64,000 bases of DNA from Arcobacter suis CECT 7833 (GTDB lineage Bacteria; Campylobacterota; Campylobacteria; Campylobacterales; Arcobacteraceae). The position numbers and the translations under genes are program-made. The stretch is from positions 1,860,001 through 1,924,000 of the forward strand of contig NZ_CP032100.1 in assembly GCF_003544815.1 (NCBI RefSeq), in the 5' to 3' direction. Under the pieces are notes generated by a model that saw only the letters and a program-made list of their open reading frames with translations, did not search any database and had not been told where the DNA came from. This document shows positions 55,489 to 64,000 of this stretch, one piece after another. Every line of letters begins with the position of its first letter. Within the stretch, counting starts at the first letter, position 1.

Positions 55489-57732
55489 TTAACCAGTTTC
55501 ACTCTCTTTTTCTTGTCGTTCTGTTGTTGTGATTGCATATGTCTTTCCATCTTTATCTACTAAAGCACTAGAAATAATATGAATATCTATAATAGAACCA
55601 TCTTTTTTTAAGCGATTTGTTTTGTATGTTTGAAGTATTTTTGAACTGCAAAGTTGAGCTATTTTTTTGGTATCTTTTTCTTGCAACTCTTTTGGTATTC
55701 TATCTTTTGATTGCATTTTAAGGGCTTCTTCTTCACTCCATCCATAAAGTTTTTGTGCTCCTGGATTCCATGCAATAATTTTCCCACTTAAATCTTCAAC
55801 AATAATAGCATCACTTGAATCACGCACTACGATTGCTAAACGAGAAAGTTTATTTAATTCGTTTAATTTTATTTTTATATTATGCATCTCTGTTATATCC
55901 ACAAAAGATATAACAGCACCTTCTATTACATTTTCTAATGTACGATAAGGCTGAATTCTCATCAGATATGATTTTGTATCAATTGTCATAACTTCAATCT
56001 CTTTAGGAACCAAGGTATCAAGAACACTTTGAATATCACTAACTAAACTTCTATAATCAATCATATTAGATACAATATGCCCAATAGGACGTCCTATATC
56101 TGCTAAAATTAAGTTAATAATACGAGTAACAGCTGGAGTAAAACGTAAAATATTAAGCTTATGATCTACAAAAATAGTTCCTATTCCTGTTCCTGCTAAA
56201 AGATTATTCATATCATTATTTGAACGAGATAGATCTGTGACTTTTATATTAAGTTCAGAATTAACAGTTGATAACTCTTCATTAACTGATTGTAACTCCT
56301 CTTTTGAAGTTTCCAACTCTTCATTTGTAGACTGCAACTCTTCGTTCATTGATTGTATCTCTTCATTGTAGGACTTTAATTTTTCATTTGCATCTTGTAA
56401 GAATGATTTTTGAAGTTGAAGTTCTTGTTTTAGTGATTTTATGTTTATATTTTCATGTAAAAATTTAGTATCAACGTCATCAATAATTGGAAGATTTTCT
56501 TCAATAATTTCTTCTTTAGATGTAGATAAATCTTCTTGAATAAGCACAAGATATAAAGGCAGTTCTTGTTTAAATTTTAAGTTGAGATTAATTTCTCGTA
56601 TAGTTATATCAACTATAATAAAACTTTCATTTGTTTTAATTTTCAATCCATATGTATGCACAATTTGTTTTTTACTTTTTGCTTTTTGAAAGCTAAGTAT
56701 TAAATCATTTTTCAAACCCTCTTTAGCCATTTTAAAAATATTATTTGTATCTATTTCTCCTGAGGGTAATTCAAGATACATTCCTGCTTTTCCTTGTATA
56801 TATAAAATATCTCCTTGCTCATTTACAAGTACAGCTGATGGAGCAATTTGTTCAAGGATTGCATTTTCAATTAGTTCTCTAAGGGGTAGTTTTACTCCCG
56901 CTGTTAATTTATTTATTTGAGGTATAGAGTTATATCTTTGATTTGAGGGAAGAAGTCGACTTAACATAGTTGTTTTAATATTATTATGATCTTTTTGGCA
57001 TTCAAAAAGTTTTGATTTTGCGTCTATTACAGTATAAAGATTTTCAAGTTCACCTAAAGTCTCTGAATTGCCAAGAAGAAGAATCCCTTTTGTTTTTAAA
57101 GCATAATGAAAAATAGAAATGATTTTTTGTTGCAATTGAATATTCATATAAATCAATAAATTACGACAACTTATTAGATCTAGTTTTGAAAATGGTGGAT
57201 CTTTAATAACATCATGTACAGAAAAAACAAGCATATCTCGAATGTTTTTATCTATTCTATAACTATTTCCATCGCTATTTTTTATAAAAAATTTTTCTAA
57301 TCTCTCTTTTGAAACATTAGAATCTATACTCAAAGGATAAATACCAGCTCTTGCAGTTGTAATTGCTGTTTCATCTATATCAGTGGCAAAAATTTGTACT
57401 ACAAATCTCTCTTTTATTTTTTGCATATATTCCATTATAAGTATAGCTATAGAATAAGGTTCTTCTCCTGTTGAACAACCTGTTATCCAAACTCGTATTA
57501 TAGAATCTGATGATTTATCTAAAAAAAGTTTTGGAATAGCATTTTTTTCTAAAGAGGCAAAAACCTCTTCATCTCTAAAAAAACTTGTTACTCCTATTAG
57601 TAAATCATTAAAAAGAGTAGTAACCTCATCTTTACTTTCTTTTAAATATTCATAATATTCTTCAATAGTGTCAATTTTATTTACAACTAAACGACGCTCA
57701 ATTCTTCGTCCCATTGTACTTGGCTTGTACAT
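55489..57732 (-). pseudogene. CheR methyltransferase-PAS fragment of a CheB/CheR fusion
   Basis: 747-residue open frame. The CheR methyltransferase part (to about 270) has FFRDEEVF, VWITGCSTGEEPYSIAI (SAM binding) and DLISCRNLLIYM. A long coiled coil (QSMNEELQSTNEELETSKEELQ) and two PAS domains follow (second: IIAWNPGAQKLYGWSEEE), ending abruptly at ESETG. The first ATG has no ribosome site. Upstream codons in the same frame read KKIFLLLESQTSHDFS, the standard CheB-CheR linker, so the true gene was a CheB/CheR fusion whose CheB part is broken (separate entry). Expression as an intact protein is doubtful. Fusion proteins of this kind sometimes continue into a kinase; none is here. Confidence 0.8.
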
Positions 57733-57744
57733 TGAAAAATCGTG

Positions 57745-58190
57745 GCTAGTTTGACTTTCTAATAATAAGAATATTTTTTTAAAATCTCTTCATCATAAGT
57801 AACTATAGGAATTATCGTTTGTATTTTTATATTAGAGTTTGAATACTTTATAATCTTTTTGGCCATCTCATTTGGAGCTAAGATTTCATCAATTATACCT
57901 GTTGCTATTGCACTGCTTGGCATTGCTTCAAAATCAGAAGAGTTAATACTTTGAGCGATGACAAAACCATCTACTGCTTTTATAGCTTTTAGTCCTTGAG
58001 TTCCATCATGTCACATTCCTGATAAGATTATACCTATGGCTTTATTTTGTTTATCAATGGCAAGGGAATTAATTGGTAAATGTAGTCATTTTCTTTTAGG
58101 AAGTTTATCAAGATAAAGAATTCCTTCTGATAGTTTCATATCATAATTTGGAGGGATGACATATACACAGTTTTTTTCAAATATCACTTG
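57745..58190 (-). pseudogene. CheB methylesterase remnant with two stops and a frameshift
   Basis: Minus-strand translation gives NCVYVIPPNYDMKLSEGILYL, KLPKRK*LHLPINS, AIGIILSGM*HDGTQGLKAIK and AMPSSAIATGIIDEILAPNEM, clear CheB catalytic-domain sequence. Two TGA codons stand where glycines (GGA) are expected, one of them in the GMGHDGT catalytic motif. A run of seven A (plus-strand T at 57774-57780) shifts the frame by one just before the CheR part. The N-terminal half of CheB is missing. Upstream to 58320 only a 46-codon frame of no recognised kind is seen. Confidence 0.85.
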
Positions 58191-58348
58191 CTTTATATAT
58201 AGTACTAAAATGACCTTTAGCTATTTGATGACCTAAATAATAAGTTACATTTTTTAATGTTGAACTTTTAAATGGTGCTTGATTATTTTCAGCAATCATT
58301 CTTAGACTAATTTTTTTCATAAAAATCCAATTACTTTTTTCTTTTAAA

Positions 58349-58390
58349 ATAGAATAGATAGTTAAAAAGAATATTAATTATCTATTCTAT
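58349..58390. repeat. Inverted repeat between cheB remnant and autotransporter
   Basis: ATAGAATAGATA (58349-58360) and TATCTATTCTAT (58379-58390), perfect 12-bp arms with an 18-base spacer. May be a second terminator or a binding site; no further evidence. Confidence 0.4.
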
Positions 58391-58406
58391 CTTTTATCAT
58401 TATTAT

Positions 58407-58438
58407 AAAAATCTCAAGAAATAAATCTTGAGATTTTT
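58407..58438 (-). terminator. Autotransporter gene terminator
   Basis: AAAAATCTCAAG / CTTGAGATTTTT (12 bp, 8-base loop) four bases after the autotransporter stop codon, with T residues following on the minus strand. Confidence 0.8.
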
Positions 58439-58442
58439 ATTT

Positions 58443-61238
58443 TTAGAATTTCAACACATATTTTGCTGAAACTACATTATTACTAAAATCTTTTCCTTGT
58501 CCTTGGTAATCATATGATACATTGATATTATTTGTTTTATTTATATCCATTTCATATCCAATTCCAGCTTCATACGACCATCTTCCATTATCTATTCCAT
58601 CTGTCCCAAAGTTAACTCCTGTTGCTCCTTCATAAGCTGAAGTTACAGTTTGGTTTTTATCATGTAAATCATATCCTACATTTAAATTTCCAACTATTTT
58701 TGAATCATCTGTTAATTTATAATGTGCTAATGTTCCGAACCCTACAATTAAATCACTTGATGTAAATTTATCAACATTTAAATTTAGTGCATCTGCTCCA
58801 GTTTCATTATATGCTGGATTTGTAAAATGTCTATATGTTGTATTTACTAATGGTTGTAATAATAAATCTTTATTTACATTCACATCTCTCATTAATTTTA
58901 AATCTAAAGATGCTGTTTTACTTGTATATTTTGATTCTGCTATATCTCCTGTAAACACTGCTCTATCTGTTTGTGTTTTTTGCCAAGCGTATCCAGCTTG
59001 ATACAAGAAGTTTGTTTTATCATCTATTACAGGTACATTTCCATATATTAATGTTGTAAATACATCTAAATCTGCGTTTTGATTCATATTATTTACATCA
59101 ACATTTCCATTTGTATAGAAAAATGCCAATCCTAATTTTTGGTTGTTTTTATATTCTGTATCTGCTCCAAATCCTAACCCATATGTTTTTAAATCAAATC
59201 CATTTATACCATCTTTATCATTTTGAGAACCAATTGATCCAAATGGTTTAATCCAAAGATTATTTTCACTAAACATTCCATCACCTGAGTTCATACCACC
59301 AGAAGAAATATTTGCATTTTGTCTTTGAGTTACTATTCCTGCAATTCCATTTGAAATTTGCGTTGTTGCTCCAACTGTTGCACTTGTTGCTACAGGAGTT
59401 GTACTTTGAGTTGCATTTGCAACTGCACTATCTGTTGAAAGTTTATTAAATGCGCTTTGTATTGCTAGATTATTATTATAAACATTTTGTAGTGCTACTG
59501 CCGCATTTTGTGAGTTTTGATTTCCATTACCTGCTATTGTTGATGATACTATTGTTTTATCTGTTCCATCTTCATTACTAGCTTTTACTACATCTAAATG
59601 AATTGCTCCGGCTTCTTCATTTATCCAGTCATCTGAAGTTTTATATTCAAAATTCAGTAAAGCAGAATTATCTGTTACATTTAATTTTCCATTTATTGTC
59701 AATGCTGTACTCGCTGTTACTACATTCTCTAGTCTTTTTCCTGCTAATAATGATTGATTTGTTGAACTTTTTAATACATTTACATCTAATGTTGAACCAT
59801 TTTCAAATATTGCACTTTCTGTAGTTAATTGTGAATAAGTTGTTCCATTTAGTGTTCCATCTGTTTTTAATCCAATACTCAATTTAGCATTTTCGTTATT
59901 TGTAAAGTTTTCGATATTAGCGCTATCTTCACCAGTTGCATTATATGCTAATTCAATTGTTCCTATATTTGCAACTGAACCCTCCACTTTCATATTACCT
60001 TTTAGAGTCCCACTGTTAATTACAGTACTAATGATATTTAATGAATAAGCATTTCTATCTAGTTCATCATTTATATATGCTTCTATAGTACCATAATTTT
60101 CAATTCTACTTATTCTTCCATCTATGCCAGAAGCACGATAATAACCATAAATATGATTTATGTTTTTTATTTTAGCATTTGCTGTGATTGTTCCTTCATT
60201 TATAATTTCAGAATTATTACTTTCAGCAGTATCTCGGTTAACATGAATAGCTTTTGCAAGAACCTCACCATAATTATATGAATTAGTATCTGCTAATACT
60301 TTAATTTCTCCTGTGTTATTGATTGAAGAATTCTTAAAATCATCCTCTATTTCGATACCATATGCTAACACCTCTTCTGAGTCTTGTGTAGCGATTGTTG
60401 TTATATTCATCGAACCAGTATTAGTATTGTTAATTGTCGAATCTGTTATTATTCCTTCAACATATATACCATAAGCTTCACTATTACTACTAATCTCAAA
60501 AGTGCCATTGTTTGTTATAGTTGAATTGTCAAGATTTATCATAGAAGTATCATCTGACATACGATTTACAACATTAGACCTAATACTCATATAAATACCA
60601 TAAACATTTGGAGTATTACCACCTGCACTAGAGACAATGATATTTCCATTATTTATAATTTGACTATCTATTACTAAATTATAAAGAGAAATACCAGCAA
60701 CATTATTTGTACCACTAACTTTGATACCATAGTCATCTTGACTAGAATTGCCAATATTCATAATCATACTCATACCAAAATTATAATCACTAATCTCTGG
60801 GTAATTAGTGAAACCAAATGCATCACCGTTTCTATTTTCTACATTTAATTTATCAAGATTAATGGTTATTTTCTGAGTATCATTATCTTTATCATATGAT
60901 GCTAAATTATAAATGATAATTCCATTTATAGAGTGAGCTTCTCCCATAGCAGAAATATTACTTCCATTTATTGATAATATATGCTTATTATAGCCATTTA
61001 CCTCAAAAGCAGAACTATCTGCAACAGTTAAATTTTCTATAATAAAAGAGCTACTGTCTTCCATATTTTCATTATAATATGATGTATTACCAGTTACTGA
61101 TATAGGAATAGAAGGAGTTGCATTTACCACTGTTACTGTTCCCATAAGCATTGTACTTATAATAAGAGAAATTTTTCCACCTTTTAGGATTCGGAATCTT
61201 GATTTAAAATCAATATTATCTATATATCTACTAAACAT
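58443..61238 (-). CDS. Autotransporter (type Va) surface protein
   Basis: 931 residues. An extended N-terminal signal region (LKGGKISLIISTMLMGTVTVVNA, cut near residue 40) is followed by a passenger of about 600 residues rich in Asn, Thr and Ser with repeated short INNTG/ITNNGT-type motifs, typical of a beta-helix. A C-terminal beta-barrel domain of about 280 residues ends in ...VVSAKYVLKF with the terminal aromatic residue needed for outer-membrane insertion. The passenger has no protease or other catalytic motif that I see, so adhesion is the most likely role. Stand-alone transcription; a two-component pair reading in the same direction lies 135 bases upstream. Confidence 0.92.
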   Translation of the reverse strand: MFSRYIDNIDFKSRFRILKGGKISLIISTMLMGTVTVVNATPSIPISVTGNTSYYNENMEDSSSFIIENLTVADSSAFEVNGYNKHILSINGSNISAMGEAHSINGIIIYNLASYDKDNDTQKITINLDKLNVENRNGDAFGFTNYPEISDYNFGMSMIMNIGNSSQDDYGIKVSGTNNVAGISLYNLVIDSQIINNGNIIVSSAGGNTPNVYGIYMSIRSNVVNRMSDDTSMINLDNSTITNNGTFEISSNSEAYGIYVEGIITDSTINNTNTGSMNITTIATQDSEEVLAYGIEIEDDFKNSSINNTGEIKVLADTNSYNYGEVLAKAIHVNRDTAESNNSEIINEGTITANAKIKNINHIYGYYRASGIDGRISRIENYGTIEAYINDELDRNAYSLNIISTVINSGTLKGNMKVEGSVANIGTIELAYNATGEDSANIENFTNNENAKLSIGLKTDGTLNGTTYSQLTTESAIFENGSTLDVNVLKSSTNQSLLAGKRLENVVTASTALTINGKLNVTDNSALLNFEYKTSDDWINEEAGAIHLDVVKASNEDGTDKTIVSSTIAGNGNQNSQNAAVALQNVYNNNLAIQSAFNKLSTDSAVANATQSTTPVATSATVGATTQISNGIAGIVTQRQNANISSGGMNSGDGMFSENNLWIKPFGSIGSQNDKDGINGFDLKTYGLGFGADTEYKNNQKLGLAFFYTNGNVDVNNMNQNADLDVFTTLIYGNVPVIDDKTNFLYQAGYAWQKTQTDRAVFTGDIAESKYTSKTASLDLKLMRDVNVNKDLLLQPLVNTTYRHFTNPAYNETGADALNLNVDKFTSSDLIVGFGTLAHYKLTDDSKIVGNLNVGYDLHDKNQTVTSAYEGATGVNFGTDGIDNGRWSYEAGIGYEMDINKTNNINVSYDYQGQGKDFSNNVVSAKYVLKF

Positions 61239-61373
61239 TTATTCTCCGATATTAAAATTATTTGATTGATTGTACTTAACAGAAGTCCCAAAATAATTTC
61301 ATTTCAAAAAATATTTTAAACATTAGTAGAATAGTTTGCTTAACTTTTTAGACTCGATTTTTTTAATTAAGCT

Positions 61374-63239
61374 TCAAATTACTATTGTAAATTTAATACC
61401 TTGTTTAAAATTTTCAATATCAATTTTTCCATTTAATCTATCATTTATTAACATCTTTACAACGGCTAATCCAAATCCACTACTTTTACCATTTTCTTTT
61501 TCTGATACAAAATAATCAAATACGGATTCTATAGGCTTTATTTTGATACCTCCCGCATTATCTACGTATGATATTACGACTCTATCACTGCATTTCTTAA
61601 ATGAAATAAAGATTTCTTTATTTCTATCATCTATTTCAGAAAATACATCTAGAGAATTATCAACTAATACTAAAAATATATTAGACCAAATATGTTCAAA
61701 ACTTTTAATCTTTAAATTAGATGGAATATCTAAATGAATATTTACTTTTTTTAATATAATTTTAGAACTTAATATCTCTAAAACATTTTCTATACATGGT
61801 ATAGGAGAAAAAATTTCCATCTCTTTTTTATTTGAATAATAGTTAGAGAACTCATCTATGGATTTCTTCATTATTTCTATGGAATTTTTAATTAGAGGTA
61901 ATTTATTTCTAAATGTTGTGTTTAATTCTTTTATATTATGTTCTAATACTGTTTCTAAAAGAGTAATTAATGTTCCTAGTTTGGTTAATGGACTTTTCCA
62001 TTGATGAGATATATGTCCAATTGCTTGACCTAGAGAACTAAATTTTGATTGTTCAAGTAATAGAATTTTTGCTTTTTTAAGTTCATTTTGTTCAAAATTA
62101 TTTTTTATAGTTATAGAAATAAGCATAGAAATAATATCTATAATATATGATAATGGAGCTAAATATTTTAATTCCTCATGGTAATTAATTATACCCATTA
62201 TAGCTAAGCTATTTATTATAACAACTATAAATAAAATTGCATTACCTAATAAATAATATAGAGAACCTTGCTCTCTTTTTAAATACATATAAAAAGCAAG
62301 TATAGTTGAATGTATTATTACCATCATTGAATTTAACAATACCAAATAATAGTATTTGTATAAATCATGATTTATAAATTGAGTATAAATTAGAAATAAA
62401 AATAAACTAGTAGAAGTTAATAAAAAAAATAATGAAGAATAAAAAAAATTTCTATATCTATTATTTAATTGAAAAAATGTTATTGAAAATAAAGATATAA
62501 AAAAAGCCCCTATTGTTGTAGCATCCCAAGCAATTGCTGTAATAAAATTTAAATTTAAATTTAAATTCAAAAAATAAAGAATGCCGTTAAAACTATATTG
62601 GTAACTAAATATTGAAAGAGTTATCATACAAATAATAAGATATTCGATTTTTTTGTATGTAAAATATTGTAAAACATTAAATATTAGAAAAAGTATTAAC
62701 ATACCACCAAATATTCCAAATAAAAAAATAATCTTAAATTCTTCATTTGTGAATTTTTCTATACTTGAAACTTCCCAATTTAAATTATTTACAAGATAAT
62801 TATCTAATTTTGATATTATTGTTATCTCTTCATTAGGTTCAAATTTTAAAATGAAACTTGAATACCTGTTAATCAATTCCCTTAAATTTTGTTCTCTTAA
62901 ATCACCTAAAAGTAAAATCTTATCAAGTTTATTATTTTTGATTATATAAACATCGATTTTATTCATCCCTGATAAATTGTTATATATCACTAATTCTTTA
63001 AAATCATTTGTATCATTTTTTATTATTAATTTTGTCCAATAAGTTTTATTAGAATTTTTTAAATTCTTTTTTTCTAATGAAAAAATATCTTTTTTATCTA
63101 TGATATCTTGATAAGTATAATTTTCATCAGTAATATAAGATATATAATCTACGGACTGGTTAGTTTCAATATTAGAAATATTCAATGTTTCTGAATATGT
63201 AAAGCTTATAAAAAATATTATATATAAAAATATTCTCAT
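61374..63239 (-). CDS. 7TMR-DISM sensor histidine kinase
   Basis: 621 residues. A signal peptide and an extracytoplasmic 7TMR-DISM extracellular-2-like domain (about 20-160) are followed by seven membrane spans (about 175-375) and a short coiled coil. The kinase core has an H-box in GHISHQWKSPLTKLGTL with the phosphorylatable His, G1 DNAGGI and G2 SSGFGLAVVKML. The N-box is looser (LVLVDNSLDVF) but keeps the Asn. It is 2 bases after its response-regulator gene, forming a two-gene operon. Probably senses an extracellular small molecule; ligand unknown. Confidence 0.9.
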   Translation of the reverse strand: MRIFLYIIFFISFTYSETLNISNIETNQSVDYISYITDENYTYQDIIDKKDIFSLEKKNLKNSNKTYWTKLIIKNDTNDFKELVIYNNLSGMNKIDVYIIKNNKLDKILLLGDLREQNLRELINRYSSFILKFEPNEEITIISKLDNYLVNNLNWEVSSIEKFTNEEFKIIFLFGIFGGMLILFLIFNVLQYFTYKKIEYLIICMITLSIFSYQYSFNGILYFLNLNLNLNFITAIAWDATTIGAFFISLFSITFFQLNNRYRNFFYSSLFFLLTSTSLFLFLIYTQFINHDLYKYYYLVLLNSMMVIIHSTILAFYMYLKREQGSLYYLLGNAILFIVVIINSLAIMGIINYHEELKYLAPLSYIIDIISMLISITIKNNFEQNELKKAKILLLEQSKFSSLGQAIGHISHQWKSPLTKLGTLITLLETVLEHNIKELNTTFRNKLPLIKNSIEIMKKSIDEFSNYYSNKKEMEIFSPIPCIENVLEILSSKIILKKVNIHLDIPSNLKIKSFEHIWSNIFLVLVDNSLDVFSEIDDRNKEIFISFKKCSDRVVISYVDNAGGIKIKPIESVFDYFVSEKENGKSSGFGLAVVKMLINDRLNGKIDIENFKQGIKFTIVI

Positions 63240-63241
63240 TA

Positions 63242-63940
63242 TTAAATTTCTTTCCTAAAAGAATAACCTAAACTTTGTATATTTTGTATATTGTCTTTAC
63301 CTATTTTAAGTCTAAGTCTGTGTATTATATTTTTAATAGCTTGTTCACTTTTTATTTCATTAGGAGATAAATGAGATTGTATTGTTTCTATCGAAATTAT
63401 TGAATTTGGATTATTTAATAACAATTCTAATAGAATAATTTCACTCTTTGATAGTTTATATTGAGTATTCTTTTTATTATTGATAAGTTCTTTTGTTAAA
63501 AAATTATAGTTAATATCATAATTAATCTGGAAATCATTAAGACTTAATTTATCAATTCTTTTTAGCATATTTTTTAAACAATCAATTAATTCGTTATAGC
63601 TAATTGGTTTTAAGAGATAATTAGTTAGTTCTAAATCTATTAATTTTATTAATTTCTCTTTTTCATAATAATTACTTATTATTGTTACTGGTATATTATA
63701 ATTATTTTTTCTAAGATATCTACAAAATTCTTCACCATCCATAATTGGCATAACATAATCACTAATAATCATATCAATTTTATGGGATTTTAATTTTTCT
63801 ATTCCTTCCATACCATTTTTTGCTAAAATTACTTTTTTGAAAAAAATTGATAAAGTTTGATATAAATTATCTTGTAATTCTTCATCATCTTCTATTAATA
63901 GCATGGACATTTTTTTTAATATTTTTAAATTTAAGTACAC
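63242..63940 (-). CDS. OmpR/PhoB-family response regulator
   Basis: 232 residues. Receiver domain with LLIEDDEELQ, phospho-acceptor Asp in MIISDYVMPIMDGEEF, conserved Ser/Thr in VTIISNY and Lys in LLKPIS. The C-terminal winged helix (about 145-230: YKLSKSEIILLELLLNNP ... IHRLRLKIG ... IQSLGYSFR) is the DNA-binding trans_reg_C domain. Cognate of the 7TMR-DISM kinase gene that follows by 2 bases. Possible targets include the autotransporter downstream, but no binding site is visible. The remaining bases to 64000 hold no gene. Confidence 0.93.
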   Translation of the reverse strand: MYLNLKILKKMSMLLIEDDEELQDNLYQTLSIFFKKVILAKNGMEGIEKLKSHKIDMIISDYVMPIMDGEEFCRYLRKNNYNIPVTIISNYYEKEKLIKLIDLELTNYLLKPISYNELIDCLKNMLKRIDKLSLNDFQINYDINYNFLTKELINNKKNTQYKLSKSEIILLELLLNNPNSIISIETIQSHLSPNEIKSEQAIKNIIHRLRLKIGKDNIQNIQSLGYSFRKEI

Positions 63941-64000
63941 TTTTTCTTCTTTTATTTTTGTAATTACGATTCAAATGGGATATACAACTATATGATTAAC

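Noticed and set aside
57745-58190. TGA recoded as glycine in the CheB remnant
   Set aside because: Other genes use TGA as an ordinary stop (for example in overlapping ATGA junctions), and the same remnant also has a frameshift and a missing N-terminus. Decay explains both TGA codons.
1-64000. CRISPR arrays, rRNA or intact tRNA genes
   Set aside because: No regularly spaced direct repeats, no rRNA signature and no full tRNA layout were seen on either strand; the only RNA gene supported is ssrA.

Overview
The window is AT-rich, densely coded DNA from a member of the Campylobacterota, most likely an Arcobacter/Aliarcobacter relative. I infer this from the very low GC content, many histidine kinases with an HQWRQPL-type H-box, a Csd/Pgp-like cell-shape gene pair, carboxynorspermidine-route polyamine genes, the Campylobacterota-style tmRNA tag (starting ANN) and a Cts-like DNA-uptake cluster. 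This assignment rests on protein motifs read by eye, not on a database search.

Layout. 1-2.3 kb: clpB (its 3' end lies outside the window) with a consensus promoter overlapped by heat-shock operators. 2.3-5.5 kb: a periplasmic-binding-protein/histidine-kinase pair. 5.6-8.6 kb: rnhB, small proteins and an msrB-NYN-msrA operon. 8.6-13.3 kb: a hybrid kinase, a lone receiver and a receiver fused to a kinase-dead histidine-kinase remnant. 13.4-19.9 kb: metabolic genes (FAH-family, TauE/SafE, DsrE-like, NUDIX, bioA) and a large sensor kinase. 20-25 kb: purH and purL, with a PIN-like gene inserted beside the purH 3' end and a decayed second copy of that 3' end. 25-27.9 kb: divergent pgp2/pgp3-like peptidoglycan trimming genes, then folE. 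27.9-33 kb: corA and a four-gene type II secretion/competence-like operon. 33-38.4 kb: era, comM, a chemoreceptor with a PAS partner and a zinc-ribbon membrane protein. 38.4-45.6 kb: tig-clpP-def, then an operon with the carboxynorspermidine pathway, a rubredoxin and two PPK2 enzymes.

45.7-55.3 kb is the accessory region. It starts at ssrA (tmRNA). A tyrosine integrase N-terminus lies directly downstream, cut off by an IS3-family element. A second, inverted and almost identical copy lies 5 kb further on. Between them are a serine recombinase and a two-gene restriction-modification-like operon: a Vsr/DUF559-type nuclease fused to an SF2 helicase, plus a beta-class DNA methyltransferase. Past the second IS are an AlpA-like regulator and an MntA/HepT toxin-antitoxin pair, then a short sequence laid out like a tRNA 3' end that may be the far attachment site. 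Both IS copies carry the same stop codon and the same 41-bp hairpin inside the transposase, so they cannot easily move on their own although they look recent.

55.5-64 kb: a broken CheB/CheR-PAS fusion, an autotransporter and a two-component system (OmpR-type regulator plus 7TMR-DISM kinase).
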